Origin: Peribacillus deserti
GTDB lineage: Bacteria > Bacillota > Bacilli > Bacillales > DSM-1321
NCBI RefSeq assembly: GCF_016909175.1
Contig: NZ_JAFBFI010000002.1
Coordinates: forward strand, 1 to 64,000
Direction of reading: 5' to 3'
Length of the DNA stretch: 64,000 nucleotides
The notes beneath the pieces were generated by a model, which had not been told where the DNA came from, ran no database searches, and was given only the letters and a program-made list of their open reading frames with translations. The position numbers were made by a program, and so were the translations under genes. Shown piece by piece: positions 43,273 through 51,297 of the stretch. Each line of letters opens with the position of its first letter. Position 1 is the stretch's first letter.

Positions 43273-43839
43273 TTAAAATTTTTGCTTTCTAAATAGAGCA
43301 TAAGAAGCTATGGCCAGTGCTCCGGCAAAACCAGAAAGCAAGTCATACATGGTGTCCTTATTACCGCCTCGCTGCATGGTCTCTGTATAATAGAGGTCTC
43401 CGAAAAACTCGTATATTTCCCATAAAACGCTTGCTACTAATGCTAGGGAGAGAACAAAAAGAAATATGAGGAAACGTGAAGTCATTTCAAGAGCCGGCTT
43501 TGGGATGAGAACTTTTATTAAAGTAATCGCAATAATGCCCATAAATATCCCTTTATAAAGATGGAGAGACGTGTCCCACCATGGTACATGCACATAAAAT
43601 TTTGCGATCGATCCTAAGAAAGTAGAACAAAAGATAAAAACGTAGTAAGCAACAATTTCAGGAATATTAAATGGATTTTTTTTCAGTAAAAGTAAAAACA
43701 GCGGCAGTCCGCTGACAGCTATTCCGCCGAGCCCAACCCGCCATTTAGAAGGATCATCCTTCACAAGAAAGTAGATAAATAAACCAGCCATAAACAACAT
43801 AAAAACTACTGAAAGTACAATTATGACTTTTTGTTTCAT
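43273..43839 (-). CDS. Polytopic membrane protein, tandem paralog 1
   Basis: The 188-residue product has five membrane helices and shares WWDTSLHLYKGI, LWEIYEFFGDLYY and RGGNKDTMYDLLSG motifs with its neighbour. The acidic and histidine residues within the membrane region (Asp, His, Glu) are conserved in both and may bind a metal or proton, which is inference. Its start ATG lies 20 nt after GAGGTGA. It leads a two-gene operon on the minus strand. Confidence 0.75.
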   Translation of the reverse strand: MKQKVIIVLSVVFMLFMAGLFIYFLVKDDPSKWRVGLGGIAVSGLPLFLLLLKKNPFNIPEIVAYYVFIFCSTFLGSIAKFYVHVPWWDTSLHLYKGIFMGIIAITLIKVLIPKPALEMTSRFLIFLFVLSLALVASVLWEIYEFFGDLYYTETMQRGGNKDTMYDLLSGFAGALAIASYALFRKQKF

Positions 43840-44129
43840 AGTTCACCTCACTAACAATTATGTCCAAATATTAAAGGTTAAAATCAAATAATTGGACAGT
43901 TGGTTGAATTAAACCGCTTAAACGAAGCAGTGATATCCTTCTCTATAAATAGTCAAATGAAAAATAAAACGGTAGGATCTCAATCCTCGCGACGCTTATG
44001 AGAATAAAGACATGTCTTCACAGCATATGATTAAAAAAACTCTTTCGTTTTAATAAAATTATGTTATTATAATTAAGTTGAACTTAAATTAAATAAACCG
44101 TACATTTTTTTTAGAAAAGTTATGACGGG
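43840..44129. other. Intergenic region
   Basis: Divergent upstream region of about 290 bases between the membrane operon and the preQ1 leader. AT-rich, with no gene seen. Confidence 0.4.
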
Positions 44130-44164
44130 AGAGGTTCTTAGCTACCCTCTTTAAAAAACTAAGG
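44130..44164 (+). promoter_or_regulatory. preQ1-I riboswitch
   Basis: AGAGG-TTCTTAGCTAC-CCTCT forms the hairpin, followed by an A-rich tail TTTAAAAAACTAAGG whose CTAAG can pair with CTTAG in the loop, the H-type pseudoknot of the class I preQ1 aptamer. It lies directly before a terminator and queC, so preQ1 would stop transcription of the queuosine precursor genes. Confidence 0.93.
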
Positions 44165-44209
44165 AAAAACAGTGCTGCTTTTCTTTAGCTGCACTGTTTT
44201 TTTCGTTAA
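44165..44209 (+). terminator. preQ1-controlled terminator
   Basis: AAACAGTGCTGC/GCTGCACTGTTT stem with T7 follows the aptamer without a gap. Confidence 0.9.
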
Positions 44210-44225
44210 AAAGGAGAATTTGTTT

Positions 44226-44885
44226 ATGAAAAAGGATAAAGCGGTTGTTGTATTCAGCGGGGGCCAGGATAGTACTACTTGTTTATTCTGGGCTTTAGAA
44301 CAATTTAAAGAAGTAGAGGCTGTAACGTTCGATTACAACCAGAGACACAGACTGGAAATTGATTGTGCAAGAAATATTACACAAGAGCTTAATGTCAAGC
44401 ATCATATTCTCGATATGTCGTTATTAAATCAGCTTGCACCAAATGCCTTAACGAGGGACGATATCCCAGTCCTAGATGGGGAAGAAGGAGAATTGCCCAG
44501 CACTTTTGTACCGGGAAGAAACTTGCTTTTCCTTTCGTTTGCCGGGATTCTTGCCAGGGGAATTGGAGCAAAGCACATTGTTACAGGGGTATGCGAAACA
44601 GACTTTAGCGGATATCCAGACTGCCGCGATATGTTTATCAAATCACTTAATGTGACTCTTAATCTATCAATGGATGAAAACCTGGTCATCCACACACCTT
44701 TAATGTGGCTGAATAAAGCGGAAACGTGGGAAATGGCAGATTCGCTTCAAGCTTTTGATTTTGTCCGGGAAAAAACCCTCACATGCTACAACGGAATTAT
44801 AGCCGACGGCTGCGGCGAATGCCCTGCCTGCAAACTAAGGGAAAATGGGCTGAATGAATATCTGGCCTCCAAGGGAGAGTTATAG
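44226..44885 (+). CDS. queC: 7-cyano-7-deazaguanine synthase QueC
   Basis: The 219-residue product has [12 protein letters not shown] (P-loop, residues 8-18), [12 protein letters not shown] and a C-terminal zinc site with [11 protein letters not shown]. It uses ATP and ammonia to make preQ0 from carboxydeazaguanine. ATG at 44226 is preferred over the earlier frame start because AAGGAGA precedes it. It is the first gene under the preQ1 riboswitch; queD starts 1 nt after its stop. Confidence 0.95.
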   Translation: MKKDKAVVVFSGGQDSTTCLFWALEQFKEVEAVTFDYNQRHRLEIDCARNITQELNVKHHILDMSLLNQLAPNALTRDDIPVLDGEEGELPSTFVPGRNLLFLSFAGILARGIGAKHIVTGVCETDFSGYPDCRDMFIKSLNVTLNLSMDENLVIHTPLMWLNKAETWEMADSLQAFDFVREKTLTCYNGIIADGCGECPACKLRENGLNEYLASKGEL

Positions 44886-44886
44886 A

Positions 44887-45363
44887 ATGTACGGATTCCG
44901 CATCGTAGATAAACTTCAAAAGTTTCATGAGGATATTAAAATAGAGCAGCTCAAATATCATTCAAAGAGGGTAATGGTGAGCAAGGAATTCACCTTTGAC
45001 GCTGCACATCATCTTCACAACTATGAGGGGAAATGTATGAACCTTCATGGACATACGTACAGGGTTATATTTGGGATCAGCGGTTTTTTGGATGAAAGAG
45101 GGCTGGTTATCGATTTTGGTGATATTAAGGAAATCTGGAAAAACGAGATCGAAATATTCCTCGATCACCGATATATCAATGAAACGCTTCCTCCCATGAA
45201 TACGACAGCTGAAAACATGGTTGTCTGGATTTACGAAAAAATGAAAACTGCCCTACAAAATAGAGAAGAGCAATATGATGGAGCTAGAATAGAGTTTGTA
45301 CGGTTGTATGAAACTCCAGCAAGCTTTGCCGAAGCTAGACGGGAGTGGATGGAACTTGAGTAA
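44887..45363 (+). CDS. queD: 6-carboxytetrahydropterin synthase QueD
   Basis: The 158-residue product has FDAAHHLHNYEGKC and NLHGHTYRV, which supply the zinc histidines and the catalytic cysteine, and DHRYINE and RLYETP later. It makes carboxytetrahydropterin from dihydroneopterin triphosphate. ATG at 44887 follows AAGGGAGAG within the end of queC. It has about 30 extra N-terminal residues compared with typical members. The queE start overlaps its end. Confidence 0.93.
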   Translation: MYGFRIVDKLQKFHEDIKIEQLKYHSKRVMVSKEFTFDAAHHLHNYEGKCMNLHGHTYRVIFGISGFLDERGLVIDFGDIKEIWKNEIEIFLDHRYINETLPPMNTTAENMVVWIYEKMKTALQNREEQYDGARIEFVRLYETPASFAEARREWMELE

Positions 45364-46084
45364 AATACCTGTTATGGAGGTTTTTGGACCAACCATCCAA
45401 GGTGAAGGAATGGTTGTTGGACAGAAAACCATGTTTGTACGAACAGCTGGATGTGATTATTCCTGCTCATGGTGTGACTCTTCTTTTACCTGGGATGGAA
45501 CTGGCAAGCACCTGATTACTCAGATGGAGCCAGATGAAATATGGGCAAAACTAAAAGAAATAGGCGGAGAAGGCTTTTCTTTCGTAACGATATCTGGAGG
45601 GAACCCGGGACTGCTTAAAAATCTTAACGAGTTCGTCATGCTCCTAAAAGAAAATCAAATAAAGATCGGTTTAGAAACTCAAGGGTCGAAATGGCAGGAA
45701 TGGATGATGGAGATTGATGAACTGACGATTTCCCCTAAGCCCCCAAGTTCTAATATGATTACGAATTTTTACAGTCTGGATGATGTGATTACAAAACTTA
45801 GTTCCCCTGAATTTGAAGGGAATATTAGTTTAAAAGTGGTTGTTTTTAATCAAGAAGACTATGAGTATGCTAAACGAATACATCAGAGATATCCGCATAT
45901 TCCTTTCTTTATGCAGGTCGGAAATGATGATACAGCAACCGAGGACAATTCAATGCTTATCTCGCATTTACTTACTAAATATGAAGAGTTAATAGAACAT
46001 GTTATGAAAGACAATGAACTAAAAGATGTAAAAGTACTTCCTCAGCTTCATGCTTTAATATGGGGCAATAAAAGGGGAGTCTGA
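45356..46084 (+). CDS. queE: 7-carboxy-7-deazaguanine synthase QueE (radical SAM)
   Basis: The 242-residue product has EVFGPTIQGEG, then CDYSCSWCD with the three cysteines of the radical SAM cluster, and FVTISGGNPG for S-adenosylmethionine binding. TTG at 45356 overlaps queD by 8 nt and GGGAGTGG provides the ribosome binding site. It makes carboxydeazaguanine, the substrate of QueC. Member of the preQ1-regulated operon. Confidence 0.93.
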   Translation: MSKIPVMEVFGPTIQGEGMVVGQKTMFVRTAGCDYSCSWCDSSFTWDGTGKHLITQMEPDEIWAKLKEIGGEGFSFVTISGGNPGLLKNLNEFVMLLKENQIKIGLETQGSKWQEWMMEIDELTISPKPPSSNMITNFYSLDDVITKLSSPEFEGNISLKVVVFNQEDYEYAKRIHQRYPHIPFFMQVGNDDTATEDNSMLISHLLTKYEELIEHVMKDNELKDVKVLPQLHALIWGNKRGV

Positions 46085-46096
46085 GAAGGAGAAATT

Positions 46097-46630
46097 ATGT
46101 TAAGAATCCTGTTATATTTAGTGGCCATCGTTGCAGCCAATGTGGTGACTGCATCGTTTGATCCAATGGAATTTGGAGTTTTCATTGTTCCAATGGGAAC
46201 TCTTCTAATAGGGGCAACATTTATTTTGCGGGACCTTGTCCAAAATAAATATGGAAGAACAAAAACGTACCTTACAATCGGGGCGGCACTTATTCTTTCG
46301 GCGTTAGTATCCTTCCTCTTGGATGATACCTTATTGATTGTTCTTGCTTCTGCCATTTCATTCGCCGTGTCAGAGACTACAGACACCGAGATTTATTCAA
46401 GATTAAATCTACCGATGAGCTGGAGAGTTTTCTACAGCGGACTCGTTGGTGGAATACTAGATTCCGCGATCTTTGTTATTATCGGCTTAAGTCCGCTTGG
46501 AGCAGGATTCCTGCCATGGGAAGCAGTCCCAGCAGCCATTCTTGGCCAGGTTATTGTCAAAACAGTTATTCAGGCCATTGGTGCAGGAATCCTTTCTGGA
46601 GTGTCTGGGAACAAACAGATATCAGCTTAA
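46097..46630 (+). CDS. VUT family (YhhQ-like) queuosine precursor transporter
   Basis: The 177-residue product has six hydrophobic segments, a VIVPMGTLLIGATFILRD-like first block and a later LVGGILDSAIFVIIGL block, typical of the VUT/YhhQ family, members of which import preQ0 or other queuosine precursors. It starts 12 nt after queE with AGAAGGAG, so it belongs to the riboswitch-controlled operon. This position is taken by queF in B. subtilis. It lets the cell both make and take up precursors. Confidence 0.85.
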   Translation: MLRILLYLVAIVAANVVTASFDPMEFGVFIVPMGTLLIGATFILRDLVQNKYGRTKTYLTIGAALILSALVSFLLDDTLLIVLASAISFAVSETTDTEIYSRLNLPMSWRVFYSGLVGGILDSAIFVIIGLSPLGAGFLPWEAVPAAILGQVIVKTVIQAIGAGILSGVSGNKQISA

Positions 46631-46631
46631 A

Positions 46632-46672
46632 CAAAACCCCCTTTGATAAGAAAAGGGGGTTTTGCTTTTTTT
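46632..46672 (+). terminator. Terminator of que operon
   Basis: AAAACCCCCTTTG/AAAGGGGGTTTT stem with T-rich tail. Confidence 0.9.
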
Positions 46673-46861
46673 ATACGATGCCTCTGTTATAGAATAATGA
46701 TTATTTAAACTTAACACAATTAAGCAGGTAACTAGAAATGAAACAAAAATTTATTGAACGTGTTATGGGACCTTATTTTTTCGTATATGAAGTGTCTCGC
46801 TTATTGAAAATCTAATGATCTAGTACAGCAAAAATCATTTAATCAGCCAGTAAACAACTTT

Positions 46862-46978
46862 ATGGGGGTAAATCCAAATTTTTTTCGAGGGTTAAATGGA
46901 ATTTTATGGGTCAATTTCGTTCTTATGGTTTTTCTCAACCTGGTCTATCCCCTCATCTATAATGGGGGTGCTGGCTGA
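46862..46978 (+). CDS. Possible small membrane peptide (weak)
   Basis: A 38-codon frame starting at ATG 46862 encodes one hydrophobic helix (GILWVNFVLMVFLNLVYP). There is no ribosome binding site before the ATG; a G-run lies after it. A hairpin terminator follows 30 nt later. It may be a small membrane protein using a different start, or chance. Confidence 0.3.
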   Translation: MGVNPNFFRGLNGILWVNFVLMVFLNLVYPLIYNGGAG

Positions 46979-47008
46979 CAACCAGGCGAACAGGTTTTAT
47001 ACCAGCTT

Positions 47009-47036
47009 AAAAGGAGCACTATTATGTGCTCCTTTA
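47009..47036. terminator. Bidirectional terminator
   Basis: AAAGGAGCAC-TATTAT-GTGCTCCTTT, a perfect 10-bp stem just after the minus-strand small gene. Confidence 0.88.
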
Positions 47037-47041
47037 CTAAA

Positions 47042-47215
47042 CTAACGACGATGTTCAACAAGGTCAATGACTCCAAGCACCATATGGGCAAGACCAAAGC
47101 CGAAGACAGTATTTGCAATCATTTTATTAGAGCCCTGCATTTGTTTCATGGTATAACCAGCAGCTGTAACGGCAGTGCCTAAAGCGGCAGGAATTAAGCC
47201 TTCACGAACGTTCAT
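47042..47215 (-). CDS. Small glycine/alanine-rich protein, unknown
   Basis: A 57-residue product starts with ATG at 47215 behind GGAGGTATGTAACC. It has two moderately hydrophobic stretches (LIPAALGTAVTAAGY and FGFGLAHMVLGVID) linked by a short polar part, suggesting two membrane-associated helices. A perfect terminator follows directly. I do not recognise a named family. Both flanking signals make it a convincing small gene. Confidence 0.78.
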   Translation of the reverse strand: MNVREGLIPAALGTAVTAAGYTMKQMQGSNKMIANTVFGFGLAHMVLGVIDLVEHRR

Positions 47216-47354
47216 GGTTACATACCTCCATCGATGTTAGTAGTGCAAAAATACACCATTCTTAGTTTACCGTTTCTATGGCAATTTACACATAAATTAA
47301 AAGGAAAGCTGTTGTATTTTGTCGAATTAAAGGTAAAGAGAGGGGGCTTCACAA

Positions 47355-48365
47355 ATGAATATAAAATTTGAACCATTAATCACCTGGGTAGAAAATATCA
47401 AAGAACGAAATCATAGTTCCGCAGCAGCTCTGGTTATCATAAAAGATAATGAAATCGTCCTTGAACACTACAGCGGTTATCATTCTAATACAGATCTGGC
47501 AAGGAAAGTTACAGCAGAATCGCAATTTAATGTGGCGTCAGCTAGAAAATCCTACTTAGGTCTAGCTGTGGCTTACGCATTATATGAAGGTAAAATAAAG
47601 AGTCTTGATGATCATGCTGCTCATTACATGGACGACGTAGATCATGATTTACTGGGAAATAGCACCATTCGCCATTTCGTGACTCATTCACATGGTCTGC
47701 ATCAAAAAGAGGATGGAACCATATACAGAGAATTTGAACCAGGAGAAAACTGGGCATATAGAGGAATCAATGTTTTATTAATAAGCAGGCTTATTGAAAA
47801 GTTGTATGGGAAGAGCTTTCCGGAACTTTTGAAGGAAAGAGTTTTTTTACCATTAGGATGGGACCAGACCGGCTGGCATACAGAGGATACGGATGAGCTG
47901 GTAAAAGTTATCATAGATCCGGAACAAAAGGGTACAGACAAGCTGGGTGATAGTAAGGACGGTTCTCAATCTAATCTTTATGTGTCTGCCAGAGAGTTTG
48001 CTTATTGGGGAAACCTTCATTTGAATCATGGTAATGTAAATGGCAGGAAGATTGTCCCTTCTGAGGTCATTCATCTTGCAACACAAATTCAAAGTCCATG
48101 GTTTAAAGATAAAGAACTTCCACATAATGGGATATTCTGGTATGTGAAGGCTGAGCCAGCGGCAAGAAGCGAAATCGGCGACAGAGTTCCCAAGGGCGCT
48201 TATCAAATTCTAGGAATAACAGGTCCTGCTATACTAGTGATTCCCGAATATAATGCAGTGGTCGCTAAGATGTACAACAAACGCTATAATTATGGCGGAG
48301 AAAACTACCTGCATTATTTGAGAGAGTTCAGCAATATTGTTTCAGATACGTTCAAAAAGGTATAA
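47355..48365 (+). CDS. Serine hydrolase, beta-lactamase/esterase family
   Basis: The 336-residue product belongs to the PF00144 class C-like family: NVASARKSY supplies the SxxK catalytic pair (Ser62, Lys65), RHFVTHSHGLHQ the next segment, and WAYRGINV is the usual Y-x-N region with Gly instead of Asn. No signal peptide, so it is cytoplasmic. It probably hydrolyses esters or peptides rather than beta-lactams. ATG follows GAGAGGGGG. Terminator at 48367. Confidence 0.85.
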   Translation: MNIKFEPLITWVENIKERNHSSAAALVIIKDNEIVLEHYSGYHSNTDLARKVTAESQFNVASARKSYLGLAVAYALYEGKIKSLDDHAAHYMDDVDHDLLGNSTIRHFVTHSHGLHQKEDGTIYREFEPGENWAYRGINVLLISRLIEKLYGKSFPELLKERVFLPLGWDQTGWHTEDTDELVKVIIDPEQKGTDKLGDSKDGSQSNLYVSAREFAYWGNLHLNHGNVNGRKIVPSEVIHLATQIQSPWFKDKELPHNGIFWYVKAEPAARSEIGDRVPKGAYQILGITGPAILVIPEYNAVVAKMYNKRYNYGGENYLHYLREFSNIVSDTFKKV

Positions 48366-48366
48366 G

Positions 48367-48400
48367 AAAACCCAATCTGATCTACACGATTGGGTTTTTA
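48367..48400. terminator. Bidirectional terminator
   Basis: AAACCCAATC/GATTGGGTTT stem with T5 between convergent genes. Confidence 0.88.
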
Positions 48401-48873
48401 TGCTTATTTAAGGAAACTTTTTCATGGTTTAAAAGCCATTCCTTACGCCAAATACCTTCTGCGTATCCTGTAAGCTGGCCTCGTGAACCAACTACACGGT
48501 GGCAGGGAATAACAATTAGAAGCTTATTTTTGCTATTTGCGTTTCCAACAGCTCTTACTGCTTTTGCACTGCCTGTCTCATATGCAATATCCATGTAAGA
48601 ACGAGTACTGCCAAATGAAATGGTATTCACCTGCTCCCAGACCTTTTTCTGAAAGGGAGTTCCACGTTTTTCTAATGGAAGAGAGAAAGAGATTCTAGCT
48701 CCTTTAAAATATTCTGCCAATTGAGTCAAGGCCTCCCCTATTATAGGATGCTGCAAGCCTTGAGCTGGCAGGACTGTTCCTCTCTCTGAAAAACGAAGGG
48801 AAAGGATGTGCCTGTCAGTGGATTCTATTTTAATCAGGCCGATCGGCGACTCATAATAACCTGTATATATCAT
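48382..48873 (-). CDS. ogt: Methylated-DNA-protein-cysteine methyltransferase
   Basis: The 163-residue product has IPCHRVVG with the methyl-accepting Cys124, a GTPFQKKVWEQ DNA-binding helix region and RAVGNANSKN with the arginine finger. It directly repairs O6-methylguanine. ATG at 48873 overlaps the TGA of the alkA remnant (ATGA), with GGAGGTC further upstream; a longer frame reading from 48918 would run into alkA sequence. The pair was an alkylation repair operon. Confidence 0.9.
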   Translation of the reverse strand: MIYTGYYESPIGLIKIESTDRHILSLRFSERGTVLPAQGLQHPIIGEALTQLAEYFKGARISFSLPLEKRGTPFQKKVWEQVNTISFGSTRSYMDIAYETGSAKAVRAVGNANSKNKLLIVIPCHRVVGSRGQLTGYAEGIWRKEWLLNHEKVSLNKHKNPIV

Positions 48874-49524
48874 TTTAAAAGCGACCTCCAAAGGTAAAAT
48901 GCTGCATAGGCTTTCCATGGTCTCCAGGCTGCAGCCCAGGTTTCTATCTCTGTTATCCCAGGTTTATGCCCGAGCCTGAGAATATTCTTTAATGCATGAT
49001 GCAGACCCACGTCAGCAATAGGGAAAGCATCCGGTCTTCGTAAACATCTCATCATAGTATAATGTGCGGTCCAGGGACCTATTATCCCCTGATTGCAGTC
49101 AGCTTCCTTTCTATTTCATTAACAGGAAGTATTTGCAGCTTTTTTTTTTGGACAGCTGCCCCTCAGCAATCAGGCGGAGTCCTTTATATTTAGGGTGGCG
49201 TGTAAAATTGTATTCTTTTCTGACAGCTTATAAAACGGCTCCAAATTCCTATCTAAATCAAACCAATCTTCAATATAGAGTACAATTTCTTCCCGCACTC
49301 TGGAATCAGACCAGCCCATTGGAAAGGTAACCTTAAGGTGATCGTTCTCTCTGTTTAAACAGATGAGTACTGGGACATTTTGTACCATAACAGTTTTTGT
49401 TATAGATTTTTTCCAGCATCAATAACATGTAAAATTTCATTATGGATAAATATACCATGCTGTCTCTTATTGAAAAATCCTTAATAGGTATTAATAAACA
49501 ATCTTCCATTTCTGTGAACAGCAT
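48870..49524 (-). pseudogene. alkA: alkA remnant (DNA-3-methyladenine glycosylase), deleted and frameshifted
   Basis: In shifting frames on the minus strand the region shows the N-terminal AlkA domain (SVREEIVLYIEDWFDLD, FYKLSEKN, YKGLRLI), then directly AEGQLSKKKLQILPVNEI, and the C-terminal LTAIRG, GPWTAHYTMMRCL, DAFPIADVGLHHAL and YAAFYLWRSLLK parts. The helix-hairpin-helix core that normally lies between YKGLRLI and the GQLS segment is missing, about 80 residues. At least three frame changes are needed. The start and ribosome binding site GGAGGTTTATCG still exist. It cannot make a working glycosylase. Confidence 0.82.
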
Positions 49525-49772
49525 CGATAAACCTCCACTGTTTTTTATCTACATGTTAATCAAAATTGCAAGCCTTGGCAATTGCATTCTTGCTTTGTAA
49601 TTATTAAATGTCAGGGAACACTACATAAAAGAGGGTCATTAAACTTTAGAAAGTTTTTCAAGTCTTTTAATTTGCTATCAGAGATTTTGGAATGTAAAAA
49701 TGGTAAGTATCCCTTTGCTCTGAATTGAGGATATTTTAAAAAGGGAATCAACAGGAAAGGAAGTTTTGCAAT
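49525..49772. other. Intergenic region
   Basis: About 250 bases between the divergent alkA remnant and namA; AT-rich with no gene. Confidence 0.4.
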
Positions 49773-50795
49773 ATGCCCACTTTATTAGATTCCTTTGAAT
49801 TGAAAGGACTAACATTAAAAAACCGGATGGTTATGCCTCCTATGTGCCAGTATTCCGTAAAGGCCAAAGATGGTATCCCTAATGACTGGCATTATACTCA
49901 TTATACCAGCCGTGCTGTTGGAGGAACTGGTCTTATTATAATGGAAATGACGGATGTTGAACCAGATGGACGGATTACGGATTATGATCTTGGAATCTGG
50001 TCCGATGACCACATCCCCGCCTTCAAAAAAATAATAGAGTCCTGCCAGAGCTACGGCTCAAAAGTAGGTATCCAAATCGCCCACGCCGGCAGAAAGGCAG
50101 AAGATGCCGCTGTACCTGTCTCATCTTCAGCTATACAGTTTTCGGATCGATATAAAGAGCCGCGTGAACTGACAACTGATGAAGTACAAGAAATGGTTGG
50201 CAAATTTGAAGCCGCATTTAGAAGAGCAGTAAAGGCAGGAGTAGACACCATTGAAATTCACGGAGCTCATGGCTATTTAATTCACCAGTTCCAATCTCCT
50301 CTTACCAACAAAAGAACAGATAAGTATGGAGAAGATAAAGCCCGATTTGGAATAGAGATCATTGAGGCTGCAAAACGAGTAATGCCTGAATCCATGCCAT
50401 TGATTCTCCGCATTTCGGCAGTAGAGTATACGGAAGGAGGATATGACCTCGATTACTCCATTGAACTGATTAAGCGTTATAAGGAAGCGGGTGTCGATAT
50501 TCTCCATGTATCCTCTGGCGGTGAAGGAACATCTGGTCCAGCCTCAGCAGGTCCGGGTTATCAGCTTGATTTCGCAGCTGCAATTCGAGAGGCAGTTAAC
50601 ATCCCTACTATAGCTGTCGGCCGGATGGAGGATTATGAGTTAAGCGGACAAGCCATCAGAGAAGGTAAAGCGGATCTGATCGCAGTAGGACGAGGAATGC
50701 TGCGCAATCCTTTCTGGGCTAATGAAGCATCCATAGCGCTTGGAGGGGAGCCTTTAACTCCTGAACAATACAGGGCCGCATATAGTATCCGATAA
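49773..50795 (+). CDS. namA: NADPH dehydrogenase NamA (old yellow enzyme)
   Basis: The 340-residue product matches the YqjM class of ene-reductases: MPPMCQYS holds Cys25 and Tyr27, which tune the FMN, HGAHGYLIHQF holds the substrate-binding histidines, and ITDYDLGIWSD and VGRGMLRNPFW complete the barrel. It reduces activated C=C bonds and nitro compounds with NADPH. ATG follows AAAGGAAG. No partner gene is adjacent. Confidence 0.93.
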   Translation: MPTLLDSFELKGLTLKNRMVMPPMCQYSVKAKDGIPNDWHYTHYTSRAVGGTGLIIMEMTDVEPDGRITDYDLGIWSDDHIPAFKKIIESCQSYGSKVGIQIAHAGRKAEDAAVPVSSSAIQFSDRYKEPRELTTDEVQEMVGKFEAAFRRAVKAGVDTIEIHGAHGYLIHQFQSPLTNKRTDKYGEDKARFGIEIIEAAKRVMPESMPLILRISAVEYTEGGYDLDYSIELIKRYKEAGVDILHVSSGGEGTSGPASAGPGYQLDFAAAIREAVNIPTIAVGRMEDYELSGQAIREGKADLIAVGRGMLRNPFWANEASIALGGEPLTPEQYRAAYSIR

Positions 50796-50917
50796 AAAAG
50801 TTGTCTAAACAAGAGCGTGAAACATAATATTATTATGTAAATCTCTTTCGCTCGATTCCTATATCACTAAAGAGGCAGCAATATACCTTTTATTACAGTG
50901 AAAGTGTTGGAAGGAAA

Positions 50918-51008
50918 AACACTCGAACAAAACGAGCACTGGTTAAGAAGATGACCGTGCTGTATCAGAGTCGTTCGAGGTGGACGCAGACAAAGTGTTC
51001 CTTTTTTT
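50918..51008 (+). ncRNA. Candidate structured RNA with terminator
   Basis: AACACTCGAAC (50918-50928) can pair with GTTCGAG (50973-50979) and AGTGTT (50994-50999), enclosing an inner AGCAC/GTGCT hairpin (50935-50961). The outer stem is followed by T7 (51002-51008). There is no matching open frame. It could be a small RNA or leader; evidence is pairing only. Confidence 0.4.
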
Positions 51009-51101
51009 CGAGGATTTAGAAAATAGACAACTACGGCAAGCAGGGAGAGCTTTATTCTTTTCTAGATAAATAAGGTTCATTATATCCACTATTGAAATAG
51101 A

Positions 51102-51139
51102 TGAAACGGCTAGCCTATAGGCAGCCGTTTCTTTTTTTA
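51102..51139 (+). terminator. Intrinsic terminator without clear gene
   Basis: GAAACGGCT/AGCCGTTTC stem with T7. It lies 90 nt after the candidate RNA and could end a transcript from that region. Confidence 0.85.
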
Positions 51140-51253
51140 TTTGCTATGCATACAAAGTTCCTCACATTGATGCACATTTATTCATTTTGGGGTGTAAAGT
51201 ATTGGTTTTGACATATAATTTTTGAAAAATAAAACATATAACGGACCAAAATA

Positions 51254-51297
51254 GAAAGACTTCCGTTGTACAGCAAGATACAATGGAGGTCTTTCTT
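51254..51297. terminator. Bidirectional terminator
   Basis: AGAAAGACTTCCGTTGTA pairs imperfectly with TACAATGGAGGTCTTTCT; it ends the minus-strand exporter gene. Confidence 0.85.

Noticed and set aside
46740-46816. 25-codon frame MKQKFIERV
   Set aside because: No clear ribosome binding site and too short to judge.
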